Source: Carya illinoinensis
Taxonomy: Eukaryota; Streptophyta; Magnoliopsida; Fagales; Juglandaceae
Length of the DNA: 64,000 nt
Assembly: GCF_018687715.1 (NCBI RefSeq)
Contig: NC_056766.1
Coordinates: 14,022,001 to 14,086,000 of the forward strand
Reading direction: 5' to 3'
Part shown: piece by piece, positions 23,101 to 38,100 of the stretch
How the letters are laid out: each line of letters starts with the position of its first letter
Position numbering within the stretch: position 1 is the stretch's first letter
Position numbers and translations under genes: made by a program
The notes under the pieces: generated by a model
The model's input: only the letters and a program-made list of their open reading frames with translations
Database searches by the model: none
Told to the model about the DNA's origin: nothing

Positions 23101-26100
23101 CCAAGCCGAGACTGGGTCAGATCTGACTCTTGGGTCAGGTCTCGCATCAGAGAAGATGTCAACGAGCATCTCACGGAAACTCTCCGTTCTCGACGGTGGA
23201 AGAAGGGTATGGGATATAGCTACACTTTTAGGAACACAGCGCTTTGTTTATGTTTTTTGATGGACGATAACGTTTCAACTCTTCTCTTTGATAAGCTTCT
23301 TCTATTTTGCAACTTGTTGTTCTCATTCTTGATGTTCATGGTTCGAAAAGATATTTAGTACATATAGGTCCATCGTAATGAATGCCCAAGAACCCATACT
23401 GGATCTTATTAGTCTTATAGAGCCACAAAACAAGGTAGGCTAGATAGTGCATCTGTGTTATTTGGAAGAGGTTAACTGTAATTAAAGTGGAAAATCGTGA
23501 ACGTTATATACATCAGCATTTATTATCTTCACAACGGTACCCTTATAAATAACACATGGAGGTAACTCTGTCATTTTAAGTCAGTCATTCTTATATATAA
23601 ACTAAGATCATTGATCTGACATAAGCATCGGAGAGCCACCAGGCACTCAGCGCCACCGTTTTATTTCTTGCAGATGTCTGTGCGGTAAGTGGTGTGAAAC
23701 AAGTGCGTAACAATGGTGTGTTACAAGTCTAATTAAAAAGAACCAATCTTTTTTATGATCATTGGAGCTTGAGATGATTTATGGCCTCACGTGATTGCTT
23801 ATGTGAGTTCTGTAGTTATTGATACCAAAGTTGCAAGAAAAATAAACTATATGCTACCCACTTGTGGAACTTGACAAGCTTCTTGAGCAAAAATGTGAGC
23901 GGTATGCACTCTCAATTTCTCTTTATTTTGATCTTATTTTATTAAAAAAATTATGTGGACTTGCATTGGGATCCAAAGGTCAATAAATAATTCACGCTAA
24001 GCCCCCAATATTCCAAGCCGAGACTGGGTCAGATCTGACTCTTGGGTCAGGTCTCGCATCAGAGAAGATGTCAACGAGCATCTGACGGAAACTCTCCGTT
24101 CTCGACGGCGGAAGAAGGCTATGGGATATAGCTACACTTTTAGGAACCCAAGGGTTTGTTTATGCTTTTTGTTGGACGATAACGTTTCAATTCTTCTCTT
24201 TGATAAGCTTCTTCTATTTTGCAACTTGTTGTTCTCATTCTTGATGTTCATGGTTCGGAAAGATATTTAGTACTTATAGGTCCATCGTAATCAATGCCCA
24301 AGAACCCATAATGGATCTTATTAGTCTTATAGAGCCACAAAACAATGTAGGCTAGATTGTGTCTCTGTGTTATTTGAAAGAGGTTAACTGTAATTAAAGT
24401 GGAAAATCGTGAACGTTATATCCATCAGCATTTATTATCTTCACGACGGTACCCTTATAAATAACACAAGGAGGCAACTCTGTCATTTTAAGTCAGTCAT
24501 TCTTATATCTAAACTAAGATCATTGATCTGGCATAAACATCGAAGAGCCACCAGGCACTCAGTGCCAACGTTTAATTTCTTGCAGATGTCTGTGCGGTAG
24601 GTGGTGTGAAACAAGTGCGTAACAATGGTGTGTTACAAGTCTAACGAAAAAGAACCAATCTTTTTTATGATCTTTGGTGCTTGAGATTCTTTATGGCCTC
24701 ACGTGATTGCTCCAGTGAGTTCTGTAGTTATTGATACCAAAGTTCAAAGAAATACATACTATAGCCCTACCCATTTACGGAACTTCATAAGCTTCTTCAG
24801 CAAAAATGTGAGCTGTATGCACGCTCATTTTCTCTTTATTTTGATCTTATTTTACTAAAAAAATTATGTGGACTTGCGTTGGGTTCCAAAGGTCAATAAA
24901 TAATTCACGCTAACCCCCCAATATTCCAAGCCGAGACTGGGTCAGATCTGACTCTTGGGTCAGGTCTCGCATCAGAGAAGATGTCAACGAGCGTCTCACG
25001 GAAACTCTCCGTTCTCGACGGTGGAAGAAGGGTATGGGATATAGCTACACTTTTAGGAACCCAGCGCTTTGTTTATGTTTTTTGATGGACGATAACGTTT
25101 CAACTCTTCTCTTTGATAAGCTTCTTCTATTTTGCAACTTGTTGTTCTCATTCTTGATGTTCATGGTTCGAGAAGATATTTAGTACATATTGGTCCATCG
25201 TAATGAATGCCCAAGAACCCATAATGGATCTTATTAGTCTTATAGAGCCACAAAACAATGTAGGCTAGATAGTGCCTCTGTGTTATTTGGAAGAGGTTAA
25301 CTGCAATTAAAGTGGAAAATCGTGAACGTTATATCCATCAGCATTTATTATATTCACAACGGTACCCTTATAAATAACACATGGAGGTAACTCCGTCATT
25401 TTAAGTCAGTCATTCTTATATATAAACTAAGATCATTGATCTGACTTAAGCATCGGAGAGCCACCGGGCACTCGGTGCCATCGTTTTATTTCTTGCAGAT
25501 GTCTGTGCGGTAGGTGGTGTGAAACAAGTGCGTAACAATGGTGTGTTACAAGTCTAACGAAAAAGAACCAATCTTTTTTATGATCTTTGGAACTTGAGAT
25601 TCTTTATGGCCTCACGTGATTGCTCCAGTGAGTTCTGTAGTTATTGATACCAAAGTTCTAAGAAATATATACTATAGCCCTACCCACTTACGGAACTTGA
25701 TAAGCTTCTTCCACAAAAATGTGAGCTGTATGCACTCTCACTTTCTCTTTATTTTGATCTTATTTTACTAAAAAAATTATGTGGACTTGCGTTGGGTTCC
25801 AAAGGTCAATAAATAATTCACGCTAACCCCCCAATATTCCAAGCCGAGACTAGGTCAGACCTGACTCTTGGGTCAGGTCTCGCATCAGAGAAGATGTCAA
25901 CGAGCATCTCACGGAAACTCTCCGTTCTCGACGGTGGAAGAAGGGTATGGGATATTGCTACACTTTTAGGAACCCAGCGCTTTGTTTATGTTTTTTGATG
26001 GACGATAACGTTTCAACTCTTCTCTTTGATAAGCTTCTTCTATTTTGCAACTTGTTGTTCTCATTCTTGATGTTCATGGTTCGAAAAGATATTTAGTACA

Positions 26101-29100
26101 TATAGGTCCATCGTAATGAATGCCCAAGAACCCATAATGGATCTTATTAGTCTTATAGAGCCACAAAACAATGTAGGCTAGATAGTGCCTTTGTGTTATT
26201 TGGAAGAGGTTAACTGTAATTAAAGTGGAAAATCGTGAACGTTATATCCATCAGCATTTATTATCTTCACGACGGTACCCTTATAAATAACACAAGGAGG
26301 CAACTCTGTCATTTTAAGTCAGTCATTCTTATATCTAAACTAAGATCATTGATCTGGCATAAACATCGAAGAGCCACCAGGCACTCAGTGCCAACGTTTA
26401 ATTTCTTGCAGATGTCTGTGCGGTAGGTGGTGTGAAACAAGTGCGTAACAATGGTGTGTTACAAGTCTAACGAAAAAGAACCAATCTTTTTTATGATCTT
26501 TGGTGCTTGAGATTCTTTATGGCCTCACGTGATTGCTCCAGTGAGTTCTGTAGTTATTGATACCAAAGTTCAAAGAAATACATACTATAGCCCTACCCAT
26601 TTACGGAACTTGATAAGCTTCTTCAGCAAAAATGTGAGCTGTATGCACTCTCATTTTCTCTTTATTTTGATCTTATTTTACTAAAAAAATTATGTGGACT
26701 TGCGTTTGGTTCCAAAGGTCAATAAATAATTCACGCTAACCCCCCAATATTCCAAGCCGAGACTGGGTCAGATCTGACTCTTGGGTCAGGTCTCGCATCA
26801 GAGAAGATGTCAACGAGCATCTCACGGAAACTCTCCGTTCTCGACGGTGGAACAAGGGTATGGGATATAGCTACACTTTTAGGAACCCAGCGCTTTGTTT
26901 ATGTTTTTTGATGGACGATAACGTTTCAACTCTTCTCTTTGATAAGCTTCTTCTATTTTGCAACTTGTTGTTCTCATTCTTGATCTTCATGGTTCGAAAA
27001 GATATTTAGTACATATAGGTCCATCGTAATGAATGCCCAAGAACCCATAATGGATCTTATTAGTCTTATAGAGCCACAAAACAATGTAGGCTAGATAGTG
27101 CCTCTGTGTTATTTGGAAGAGGTTAACTGTAATTAAAGTGGAAAATCGTGAACGTTATATCCATCAGCATTTATTATCTTCACAACGGTACCCTTATAAA
27201 TAACACATGGAGGTAACTCTGTCATTTTAAGTCAGTCATTCTTATATATAAACTAAGATCATTGATCTGACTTAAGCATCGGAGAGCCACCGGGCACTCG
27301 GCGCCACCGTTTTATTTCTTGCAGATGTCTGTGCGGTAGGTGGTGTGAAACAAGTGCATAACAATGGTGTGTTACAAGTCTAATTAAAAAGAACCAATCT
27401 TTTTTATGATCGTTGGAGCTTGAGATGATTTATGGCCTCACGTGATTGCTTATGTGAGTTCTGTAGTTATTGATACCAAAGTTGCAAGAAAAATAAACTA
27501 TATGCTACCCACTTGTGGAACTTGACAAGCTTCTTGAGCAAAAATGTGAGCGGTATGCACTCTCGATTTCTCTTTATTTTGATCTTATCTTATTAAAAAA
27601 ATTATGTGGACTTGCATTGGGTTCCAAAGGTCAATAAATAATTCACGCTAAGCCCCCAATATTCCACGCCGAGACTGGGTCAGATCTGACTCTTGGGTCA
27701 GGTCTCGCATCAGAGAAGATGTCAACGAGCATCTGACGGAAACTCTCCGTTCTCGACTGTGGAAGAAGGCTATGGGATATAGCTACACTTTTAGGAACCC
27801 AACAGTTTGTTTATGCTTTTTGTTGGACGATAACGTTTCAATTCTTCTCTTTGATAAGCTTCTTCTATTTTGCAACTTGTTGTTCTCATTCTTGATGTTC
27901 ATGGTTCGGAAAGATATTTAGTACTTATAGGTCCATCGTAATGAATGCCCAAGAACCCATAATGGATCTTATTAGTCTTATAGAGCCACAAAACAATGTA
28001 GGCTAGATTGTGTCTCTGTGTTATTTGAAAGAGGTTAGCTGTAATTAAAGTGGAAAATCGTGAACGTTATATCCATCAGCAATTATTATCTTCACAACGG
28101 TACCCTTATAAATAACACATGGAGGTAACTCTGTCATTTTAAGTCAGTCATTCTTATATATAAACTAAGATCATTGATCTGACTTAAGCATCGGAGAGCC
28201 ACCGGGCACTCGGCGCCATCGTTTTATTTCTTGCAGATGTCTGTGCAGTAGGTGGTGTGAAACAAGTGCGTAACAATGGTGTGTTACAAGTCTAACGAAA
28301 AAGAACCAATCTTTTTTATGATCTTTGGAACTTGAGATTCTTTATGGCCTCACGTGATTGCTCCAGTGAGTTCTGTAGTTATTGATACCAAAGTTCTAAG
28401 AAATATATACTATAGCCCTACCCACTTACGGAACTTGATAAGCTTCTTCGGCAAAAATGTGAGCTGTATGCACTCTCACTTTCTCTTTATTTTGATCTTA
28501 TTTTACTAAAAAAATTATGTGGACTTGCGTTGGGTTCCAAAGGTCAATAAATAATTCATGCTAACCCCCCAATATTCCAAGCCGAGACTGGGTCAGATCT
28601 GACTCTTGGGTCAGGTCTCGCATCAGAGAAGATGTCAACGAGCATCTCACGGAAACTCTTCGTTCTCGACGGTGGAAGAAGGGTATGGGATATAGCTACA
28701 CTTTTAGGAACCCAGCGCTTTGTTTATGTTTTTTGATGGACGATAACGTTTCAACTCTTCTCTTTGATAAGCTTCTTCTATTTTGCAACTTGTTGTTCTC
28801 ATTCTTGATGTTCATGGTTCGAAAAGATATTTAGTACATATAGGTCCATCGTAATGAATGCCCAAGAACCCATAATGGATCTTATTAGTCTTATAGAGCC
28901 ACAAAACTATGTAGGCTAGATAGTGCCTCTGTGTTATTTGGAAGAGGTTAACTGTAATTAAAGTGGAAAATCGTGAACGTTATATCCATCAGCATTTATT
29001 ATCTTCACAACGGTACCCTTATAAATAACACATGGAGGTAACTCTGTCATTTTAAGTCAGTCATTCTTATATATAAACTAAGATCATTCATCTGACTTAA

Positions 29101-32100
29101 GCATCGGAGAGCCACCGGGCACTCGGCGCCATCGTTTTATTTCTTGCAGATGTCTGTGCAGTAGGTGGTGTGAAACAAGTGCGTAACAATGGTGTGTTAC
29201 AAGTCTAACGAAAAAGAACCAATCTTTTTTATGATCTTTGGAACTTGAGATTCTTTATGGCCTCACGTGATTGCTCCAGTGAGTTCTGTAGTTATTGATA
29301 CCAAAGTTCTAAGAAATATATACTATAGCCCTACCCACTTAAGGAACTTGATAAGCTTCTTCAGCAAAAATGTGAGCTGTATGCACTCTCACTTTCTCTT
29401 TATTTTGATCTTATTTTACTAAAAAAATTATGTGGAGTTGCGTTCGGTTCGAAAGGTCAATAAATTGTTCACGCCAACCCCCCAAAATTCCAGGCCGAGA
29501 CTGGGTCAGATCTGACTCTTGGGTCAGGTCTCGCATTAGAGAAGATGTCAACGAGCATCTCACGGAAACTCTCCGTTCTCGACGGTGGAAGAAGGCTATG
29601 GGATATAGCTACACTTTTAGGAACCCAACGGTTTGTTTATGTTTTTTGTTGGACGATAACGTTTCAACTCTTCTCTTTGATAACCTTCTTCTATTTTGCA
29701 ACTTGTTGTTCTCATTCTTGATGTTCATGGTTCGAAAAGATATTTAGTACTTATAGGTCCATCGTAATGAATGCCCAAGAACCCATAATGGATCTTATTA
29801 GTCTTATAGAGCCACAAAACAACGTAGGCTAGATAATGGCTCTGTGTTATTTGGAAGAGGTTAACTGTAATTAAAGTGGAAAATCGTGAACGTTATATCC
29901 ATCAGCATTTATTATCTTCACAACGGTACCCTTATAAATAACACATGGAGGTAACTCTGTCATTTTAAGTCAGTCATTCTTATATATAAACTAAGATCAT
30001 TGATCTGACTTAAGCATCGAAGAGCCACCGGGCACTCGGTGCCACCGTTTTATTTCTTGCAAATGTCTGTGCGGTAGGTGGTGTGAAACAAGTGCGTAAC
30101 AATGGTGTGTTACAAGTCTAACGAAAAAGAACCAATATTTTTTAGGATCTTTGGAACTTGAGATTCTTTATGGCCTCACGTGATTGCTCCAGTGAGTTCT
30201 GTAGTTATTGATACCAAAGTTCTAAGAAATATATACTATAGCCGTACCCACTTACGGAACTTGATAACCTTCTTCAGAAAAAATGTGAGCTGTATGCACT
30301 CTCACTTTCGCTTTATTTTGATCTTATTTTATTAAAAAAATTTTGTGGAATTGCGTTGGGTTCCAAAGGTCAATAAATAGTTCACGCTAACCCCCCAATA
30401 TTCCAGGCCGAGACTGGCTCAGATCTGACTCTTGGGTCAGGTCTCGCATTAGAGAAGATGTCAACGAGCATCTCACGGAAACTCTCCGTTCTCGACGGTG
30501 GAAGAAGGCTATGGGATATAGCTACACTTTTAGGAACCCAACGGTTTGTTTATGTTTTTTGTTGGACGATAACGTTTCAACTCTTCTCTTTGATAACCTT
30601 CTTCTATTTTGCAACTTGTTGTTCTCATTCTTGATGTTCATGGTTCGAAAAGATATTTAGTACTTATAGGTCCATCGTAATGAATGCCCAAGAACCCATA
30701 ATGGATCTTATTAGTCTTATAGAGCCACAAAACAACGTAGGCTAGATAATGGCTCTGTGTTATTTGGAAGAGGTTAACTATAATTAAAGTGGAAAATCGT
30801 GGACGTTATATCCATCAGCATTTATTATCTTCACAACGGTACCCTTATAAATAACACATGGAGGTAACTCTGTCATTTTAAGTCAGTCATTCTTATATAT
30901 AAACTAAGATCATTGATCTGACTTAAGCATCGGAGAGCCACCGGGCACTCGGTGCCACCGTTTTATTTCTTGCAGATGTCTGTGCGGTAGGTGGTGTGAA
31001 ACAAGTGCGTAACAATGGTGTGTTACAAGTCTAAGGAAAAAGAACCAATCTTTTTTAGGATCTTTGGAACTTGAGATTCTTTATGGCCTCACGTGATTGC
31101 TCCAGTGAGTTCTGTAGTTATTGATACCAAAGTTGCAAGAAATATATACTATAGCCCTACCCACTTACGGAACTTGATAACCTTCTTCAGAAAAAATGTG
31201 AGCTGTATGCAGTCTCACTTTCTCTTTATTTTGATCTTATTTTATTAAAAAAATTATGTGGAATTGCGTTGGGTTCCAAAGGTCAATAAATAATTCACGC
31301 TAAGCCCCCAATATTCCAAGCCGAGACTAGGTCAGATCTGACTCTTGGGTCAGGTCTCGCATCAGAGAAGATGTCAACGAGCATCTCACGGAAACTCTCC
31401 GTTCTTGACGGTGGAAGAAGGGTATGGGATATAGCTACACTTTTAGGAACCCAGCGCTTTGTTTATGTTTTTTGATGGACGATAACGTTTCAACTCTTCT
31501 CTTTGATAAGCTTCTTCTATTTTGCAACTTGTTGTTCTCATTCTTGATGTTGATGGTTCGAAAAGATATTTAGTACATATAGGTCCATCGTAATGAATGC
31601 CCAAGAACCCATAATGGATCTTATTAGTCTTATAGAGCCACAAAACAATGTAGGCTAGATAGTGGCTCTGTGTTATTTGGAAGAGGTTAACTGTAATTAA
31701 AGTGGAGAATCGTGAACGTTATATCCATCAGCATTTATTATCTTCACAACGGTACCCTTATAAATAACACATGGAGGTAACTCTGTCATTTTAAGTCAGT
31801 CATTCTTATATATAAACTAAGATCATTGATCTGACTTAAGCATCGGAGAGCCACCGGGCACTCGGTGCCACCGTTTTATTTCTTGCAGATGTCTGTGCGG
31901 TAGGTGGTGTGAAACAAGTGCGTAACAATGGTGTGTTACAAGTCTAACGAAAAAGAACCAATCTTTTTTATGATCTTTGGAACTTGAGATTCTTTATGGC
32001 CTCACGTGATTGCTCCAGTGAGTTCTGTAGTTATTGATACCAAAGTTCTAAGAAATATATACTATAGCCGTACCCACTTACGGAACTTGATAACCTTCTT

Positions 32101-35100
32101 CAGAAAAAATGTGAGCTGTATGCACTCTCACTTTCGCTTTATTTTGATCTTATTTTATTAAAAAAAATTTGTGGAATTGCGTTGGGTTCCAAAGGTCAAT
32201 AAATAGTTCACGCTAACCCCCCAATATTCCAGGCCGAGACTGGCCCAGATCTGACTCTTGGGTCAGGTCTCGCATTAGAGAAGATGTCAACGAGCATCTC
32301 ACGGAAACTCTCCGTTCTCGACGGTGGAAGAAGGCTATGGGATATAGCTACACTTTTAGGAACCCAACGGTTTGTTTATGTTTTTTGTTGGAGGATAACG
32401 TTTCAACTCTTCTCTTTGATAACCTTCTTCTATTTTGCAACTTGTTGTTCTCATTCTTGATGTTCATGGTTCGAAAAGATATTTAGTACTTATAGGTCCA
32501 TCGTAATGAATGCCCAAGAACCCATAATGGATCTTATTAGTCTTATAGAGCCACAAAACAACGTAGGCTAGATAATGGCTCTGTGTTATTTGGAGGAGGT
32601 TAACTATAATTAAAGTGGAAAATCGTGGACGTTATATCCATCAGCATTTATTATCTTCACAACGGTACCCTTATAAATAACACATGGAGGTAACTCTATC
32701 ATTTTAAGTCAGTCATTCTTATATATAAACTAAGATCATTTATCTGACTTAAGCATCGTAGAGGCACCGGGCACTCGGTGCCACCGTTTTATTTCTTGCA
32801 GATGTCTGTGCGGTAGGTGGTGTGAAACAAGTGCGTGACAATGGTGTGTTACAAGTCTAATTAAAGAGAACCAATCTTTTTTATGATCATTGGAGCTTGA
32901 GATGATTTATGGCCTCACGTGATTGCTTCTGTGAGTTCTGTAGTTATTGATACCAAAGTTGCAAGAAAAATAAACTATATGCTACCCACTTGTGGAACTT
33001 GACAAACTTCTTGAGCAAAAATGTGAGCGGTATGCACTCTCGCTTTGTCTTTATTTTGATCATATTTTACTAAAAAAATTATGTGGACTTGCATTGGGTT
33101 CCAAAGGTCAATAAATAATTCACGCTAAGCCCCCAATATTCCAAGCCGAGACTGGGTCAGATCTGACTCTTGGGTCAGGTCTCGCATCAGAGAAGATGTC
33201 AACGAGCATCTCACGGAAACTCTCCGTTCTCGATGGTGGAAGAAGGCTACGGGATATAGCTACAATTTTAGGAACCCAACGGTTTGTTTATGCTTTTTGT
33301 TGGACGATAACGTTTCAACTCTTCTCTTTGATAAGCTTCTTCTATTTTGCAACTTGTTGTTCTCATTCTTGATGTTCATTGTTCGAGAAGATATTTAGTA
33401 CATATAGGTCCATCGTAATGAATGCCCAAGAACCCATAATGGATCTTATTAGTCTTATAGAGCCACAAAACAATGTAGGCTAGATTGTGTCTCTGTGTTA
33501 TTTGAAAGAGGTTAACTGTAATTAAAGTGGAAAATCGTGAACGTTATATCCATCAGCATTTATTATCTTCACGACGGTACCCTTATAAATAACACATGGA
33601 GGTAACTCTGTCATTTTAAGTCAGTCATTCTTATATATAAACTAAGATCATTGATCTGTCATAAACATCGGAGAGCCACCGGGCACTCGGTGCCACCGTT
33701 TTATTTCATGCAGATGTCTGTGCGGTAGGTGGTGTGAAACAAGTGCGTAACAATGGTGTGTTACAAGTCTAACGCAAAAGAACCAATCTTTTATATGATC
33801 TTTGGTGCTTGAGATTCTTTATGGCCTCACGTGATTGCTCCAGTGAGTTCTGTAGTTTTTGATACCAAAGTTCTAAGAAATATATACTATAGCCCTACCC
33901 ACTTACGGAACTTGATAAGGTTCTTCAGCAAAAATGTGAGCTGTATGCACTCTCACTTTCTCTTTATTTTATTAAAAAAAATATGTGGACTTGCGTTGGC
34001 TTCCAAAGGTCAATAAATAATTCACGCTAACCCACCAATATTCCAGGCCGAGACTGGGTCAGATCTGACTCTTGGGTCAGGTCTCGCATCAGAGAAGATG
34101 TCAACGAGAATCTCACGGAAACTCTCCGTTCTCGACGGTGGAAGAAGGGTATGGGATATAGTTACACTTGTAGGAACCCAACGCTTTGTTTATGGTATTT
34201 GTTGGACGATAACGTTTCAACTCTTCTCTTTGATAAGCTTCTTCTATTTTGCAACTTGTTCTCATTCTTGATGTTCATGGTTCGGAAAGATATTTAGTAC
34301 TTATAGGTCCATCGTAATGAATGCCCAAAGACCCATAATGGATCTTATTAGTCTTATAGAGCCACAAAACAACGTAGGCTAGATAATGCCTCTGTGTTAT
34401 TTGGAAGAGGTTAACTATAATTAAAGTGGAAAATCGTGAACGTTATATCCATCAGCATTTATTATCTTCACAACGGTACCCTTATAAATAACACATGGAG
34501 GTAACTCTGTCATTTTAAGTCAGTCATTCTTATATATAAACTAAGATCATTTATCTGACTTAAGCATCGTAGAGGCACCGGGCACTCGGTGCCACCGTTT
34601 TATTTCTTGCAGATGTCTGTGCGGTAGGTGGTGTGAAACAAGTGCGTAACAATGGTGTGTTACAAGTCTAATTAAAGAGAACCAATCTTTTTTATGATCA
34701 TTGGAGCTTGAGATGATTTATGGCCTCACGTGATTGCTTCTGTGAGTTCTGTAGTTACTGATACCAAAGTTGCAAGAAAAATAAACTATATGCTACCCAC
34801 TTGTGGAACTTGACAAGCTTCTGGAGCAAAAATGTGAGCGGAATGCACTCTCGCTTTGTCTTTATTTTGATCATATTTTATTAAAAAAATTATGTGGACT
34901 TGCATTGGGTTCCAAAGGTCAATAAATAATTCACGCTAAGCCCCCAATATTCCAAGCCGAGACTGGGTCAGATCTGACTCTTGGGTCAGGTCTCGTATCA
35001 GAGAAGATGTCAACGAGCATCTCACGGAAACTCTCCGTTCTCGACGGTGGAAGAAGGCTATGGGATATAGCTACACTTTTAGGAACCCAACGGTTTGTTT

Positions 35101-38100
35101 ATATTTTTTGTTGGACGATAACGTTTCAACTCTTCTCTTTGATAAGCTTCTTCAACTTTGCAACTTGTTGTTCTCATTTTTGATGTTCATGGTTCGAAAA
35201 GATATTTAGTACTTATAGGTCCATCGTAATGAATGCCCAAGAACCCATAATGGATCTTATTAGTCTTATAGAGCCAGAAAACAATGTAGGCTAGATTGTG
35301 CCTCTGTGTTATTTGGAAGAGGTTAACTGTAATTAAAGTGGAAAATCGTGAACATTATATCCATCTGCATTTATTATCTTCACAACGGTACCCTTATAAA
35401 TAACACATGGAGGTAACTCTGTCATTTTAAGTATGTCATTCTTATATACAAACTAAGATCATTCATCTGACATAAACATCGGAGAGCCACCGGGGAGTCG
35501 GCGCCACCGTTTTATTTCTTGCAGATGTCTGTGCGGTAGGTGGTGTGAAACAAGTGCGTAACAATGGTGTGTTACAAGTCTAACGAAAAAGAACCAATCT
35601 TTTTTATGATCTTTGGAACTTGAGATTCTTTATGGCCTCACGTGATTGCTCCAGTGAGTTCTGTAGTTATTGATACCAAAGTTCTAAGAAATATATACTA
35701 TAGCCCTACCCACTTACGGAACTTGATAAGCTTCTTCAGCAAAAATGTGAGCTGTATGCACTCTCACTTTCTCTTTATTTTCATCTTATTTTATTAAAAA
35801 AAAATATGTGGACTTGCGTTGGATTCCAAAGGTCAATAAATAATTCACGCTAACCCCTCAATATTCCAGGCCGAGATTGGGTCAGATCTGACTCTTGGGT
35901 CAGGTCTCGCATCAGAGAAGATGTCAACGAGCATCTCACGGAAACTCTCCGTTCTCGACGGTGGAAGAAGGGTATGGGATATACTTACACTTTTAGGAAC
36001 CCAACGCTTTGTTTATGGTTTTTGTTGGACAATAACGTTTCAACTCTTCTCTTTGATAAGCTTCTTCTATTTTGCAACTTGTTGTTCTCATTCTTGATGT
36101 TCATGGTTCGAAAACATATTTAGTACGTATAGGTCCATCGTAATGAATGCCCAAGAACCCATAATGGATCTTATTAGTCTTATAGAGCCAGAAAACAATG
36201 TAGGCTAGATTGTGCCTCTGTGTTATTTGGAAGAGGTTAACTATAATTAAAGTGGAAAATCGTGAACGTTATATCCATCTGCATTTATTATCTTCACAAC
36301 GGTACCCTTATAAATAACACATGGGGGTAACTCTGTCATTTTAAGTCAGTCATTCTTATATATGAACTCAGATCATTGATCTGACATAAACATCGGAGAG
36401 CCATCGGGCACTCGGCGCCACCGTTTTATTTCTTGCAGATGTCTGTGCGGTAGGTGGTGTGAAACAAGTGCGTAACAATGGTGTGTTACAAGTCTAACGA
36501 AAAAGAACCAATCTTTTTTATGATCTTTGGAGCTTGAGATTCTTTATGGCCTCACGTGATTGCTCCAGTGAGTTCTGTAGTTATTGATACCAAAGTTCTA
36601 AGAAATATATACTATAGCCCTACCCACTTACGGAACTTGATAAGCTTCTTCAGCAAAAATGTGAGCTGTATGCACTCTCCCTTTCTCTTTATTTTGATCT
36701 TATTTTATTAAAAAAAATATGTGGACTTGCGTTGGGTTCCAAACGTCAATAAATTATTCACGCTAACCCCTCAATATTCCAGGCCGAGATTGGGTCAGAT
36801 ATGACTCTTGGGTCAGGTCTCGCATCAGAGAAGATGTCAACGAGCATCTCACGGAAACTCTCCGTTCTCGACGGTGGAAGAAGGGTATGGGATATAGTTA
36901 CACTTTTAGGAACCCAACGCTTCGTTTATGGTTTTTGTGGGACGATAACGTTTCAACTCTTCTCTTTGATAAGCTTCTTCTATTTTGCAACTTGTTGTTC
37001 TCATTCTTCATGTTCATGGTTCGGAAAGATATTTAGTACTTATAGGTCCATCGTAATGAATGCCCAAGAACCCATAATGGATCTTATTAGTCTTATAGAG
37101 CCACAAAACAATGTAGGCTAGATTGTGTCTCTGTGTTATTTGGAAGAGGTTAACTGTCATTAAAGTGGAAAATCGTGAACGTTATATCCATCAGCATTTA
37201 TTATCTTCACAACGGTACCCTTATAAATAACATATGGAGGTAACTCTGTCATTTTAAGTCAGTCATTCTTATATATAAACTAAGATCATTGATCTGACTT
37301 AAGCATCGGAGAGCTGCCGGGCACTCGGCGCCACCGTTTTATTTCTTGCAGATGTCTGTGCGGTAGGCGGTGTGAAACAAGGGCGTAACAATGGTGTGTT
37401 ACAAGTCTAATGAAAAAGAACCAATCTTTTTTATGATCGTTGGAGCTTGAGATGATTTATGGCCTCATGTGATTGCTTCTGTGAGTTCTGTAGTTATTGA
37501 TTCCAAAGTTGCAAGAAAAATAAACTATATGCTACCCACTTGTGGAACTTGACAAGCTTCCTGAGCAAAAATCTGAGCGGTATGCACTCTCGCTTTCTCT
37601 TTATTTTGATCTTATTTTATTAAAAAAATTATGTGGACTTGCATTGGGTTCCAAAGGTCAATAAATAATTCACGCTAAGCCCCCAATATTCCAAGCCGAG
37701 ACTGGGTCAGATCTGACTCTTGGGTCAGGTCTCGCATCAGAGAAGATGTCAACGAGCATCTCACGGAAACTCTCCGTTCTTAACGGTGGAAGAAGGCTAT
37801 GGGATATAGCTACACTTTTAGGAACCCAACGGTTTGTTTATGTTTTTTGTGGGACGATAACGTTTCAACTCTTCTCTTTCATAAGCTTCTTCTATTTTGC
37901 AACTTGTTGTTCTCATTCTTGATGTTGATGGTTCGAAAACATATTTAGTACTTATAGGTCCACCGTAATGAATGCCCAAGAACCCATAATGGATCTTATT
38001 AGTCTTATAGAGCCACAAAACAATGTAGGCTAGATTGTGCCTCTGTGTTATTTGGAAGAGGTTAACTGTAATTAAAGTGGAAAATCGTGAACGTTATATC

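Noticed and set aside
24409..26426. Two identical 63-codon frames, 24409-24600 and 26235-26426
   Set aside because: They are the same phase of two duplicated satellite monomers; neighbouring monomers break the frame, so it is not a conserved gene.
29430..29747. 105-codon frame that looks like the best protein in the satellite
   Set aside because: It covers the exon-like segment but runs through both proposed splice borders into what should be intron and is not conserved in length. Its ancestral segment is discussed as a finding rather than called as a gene.
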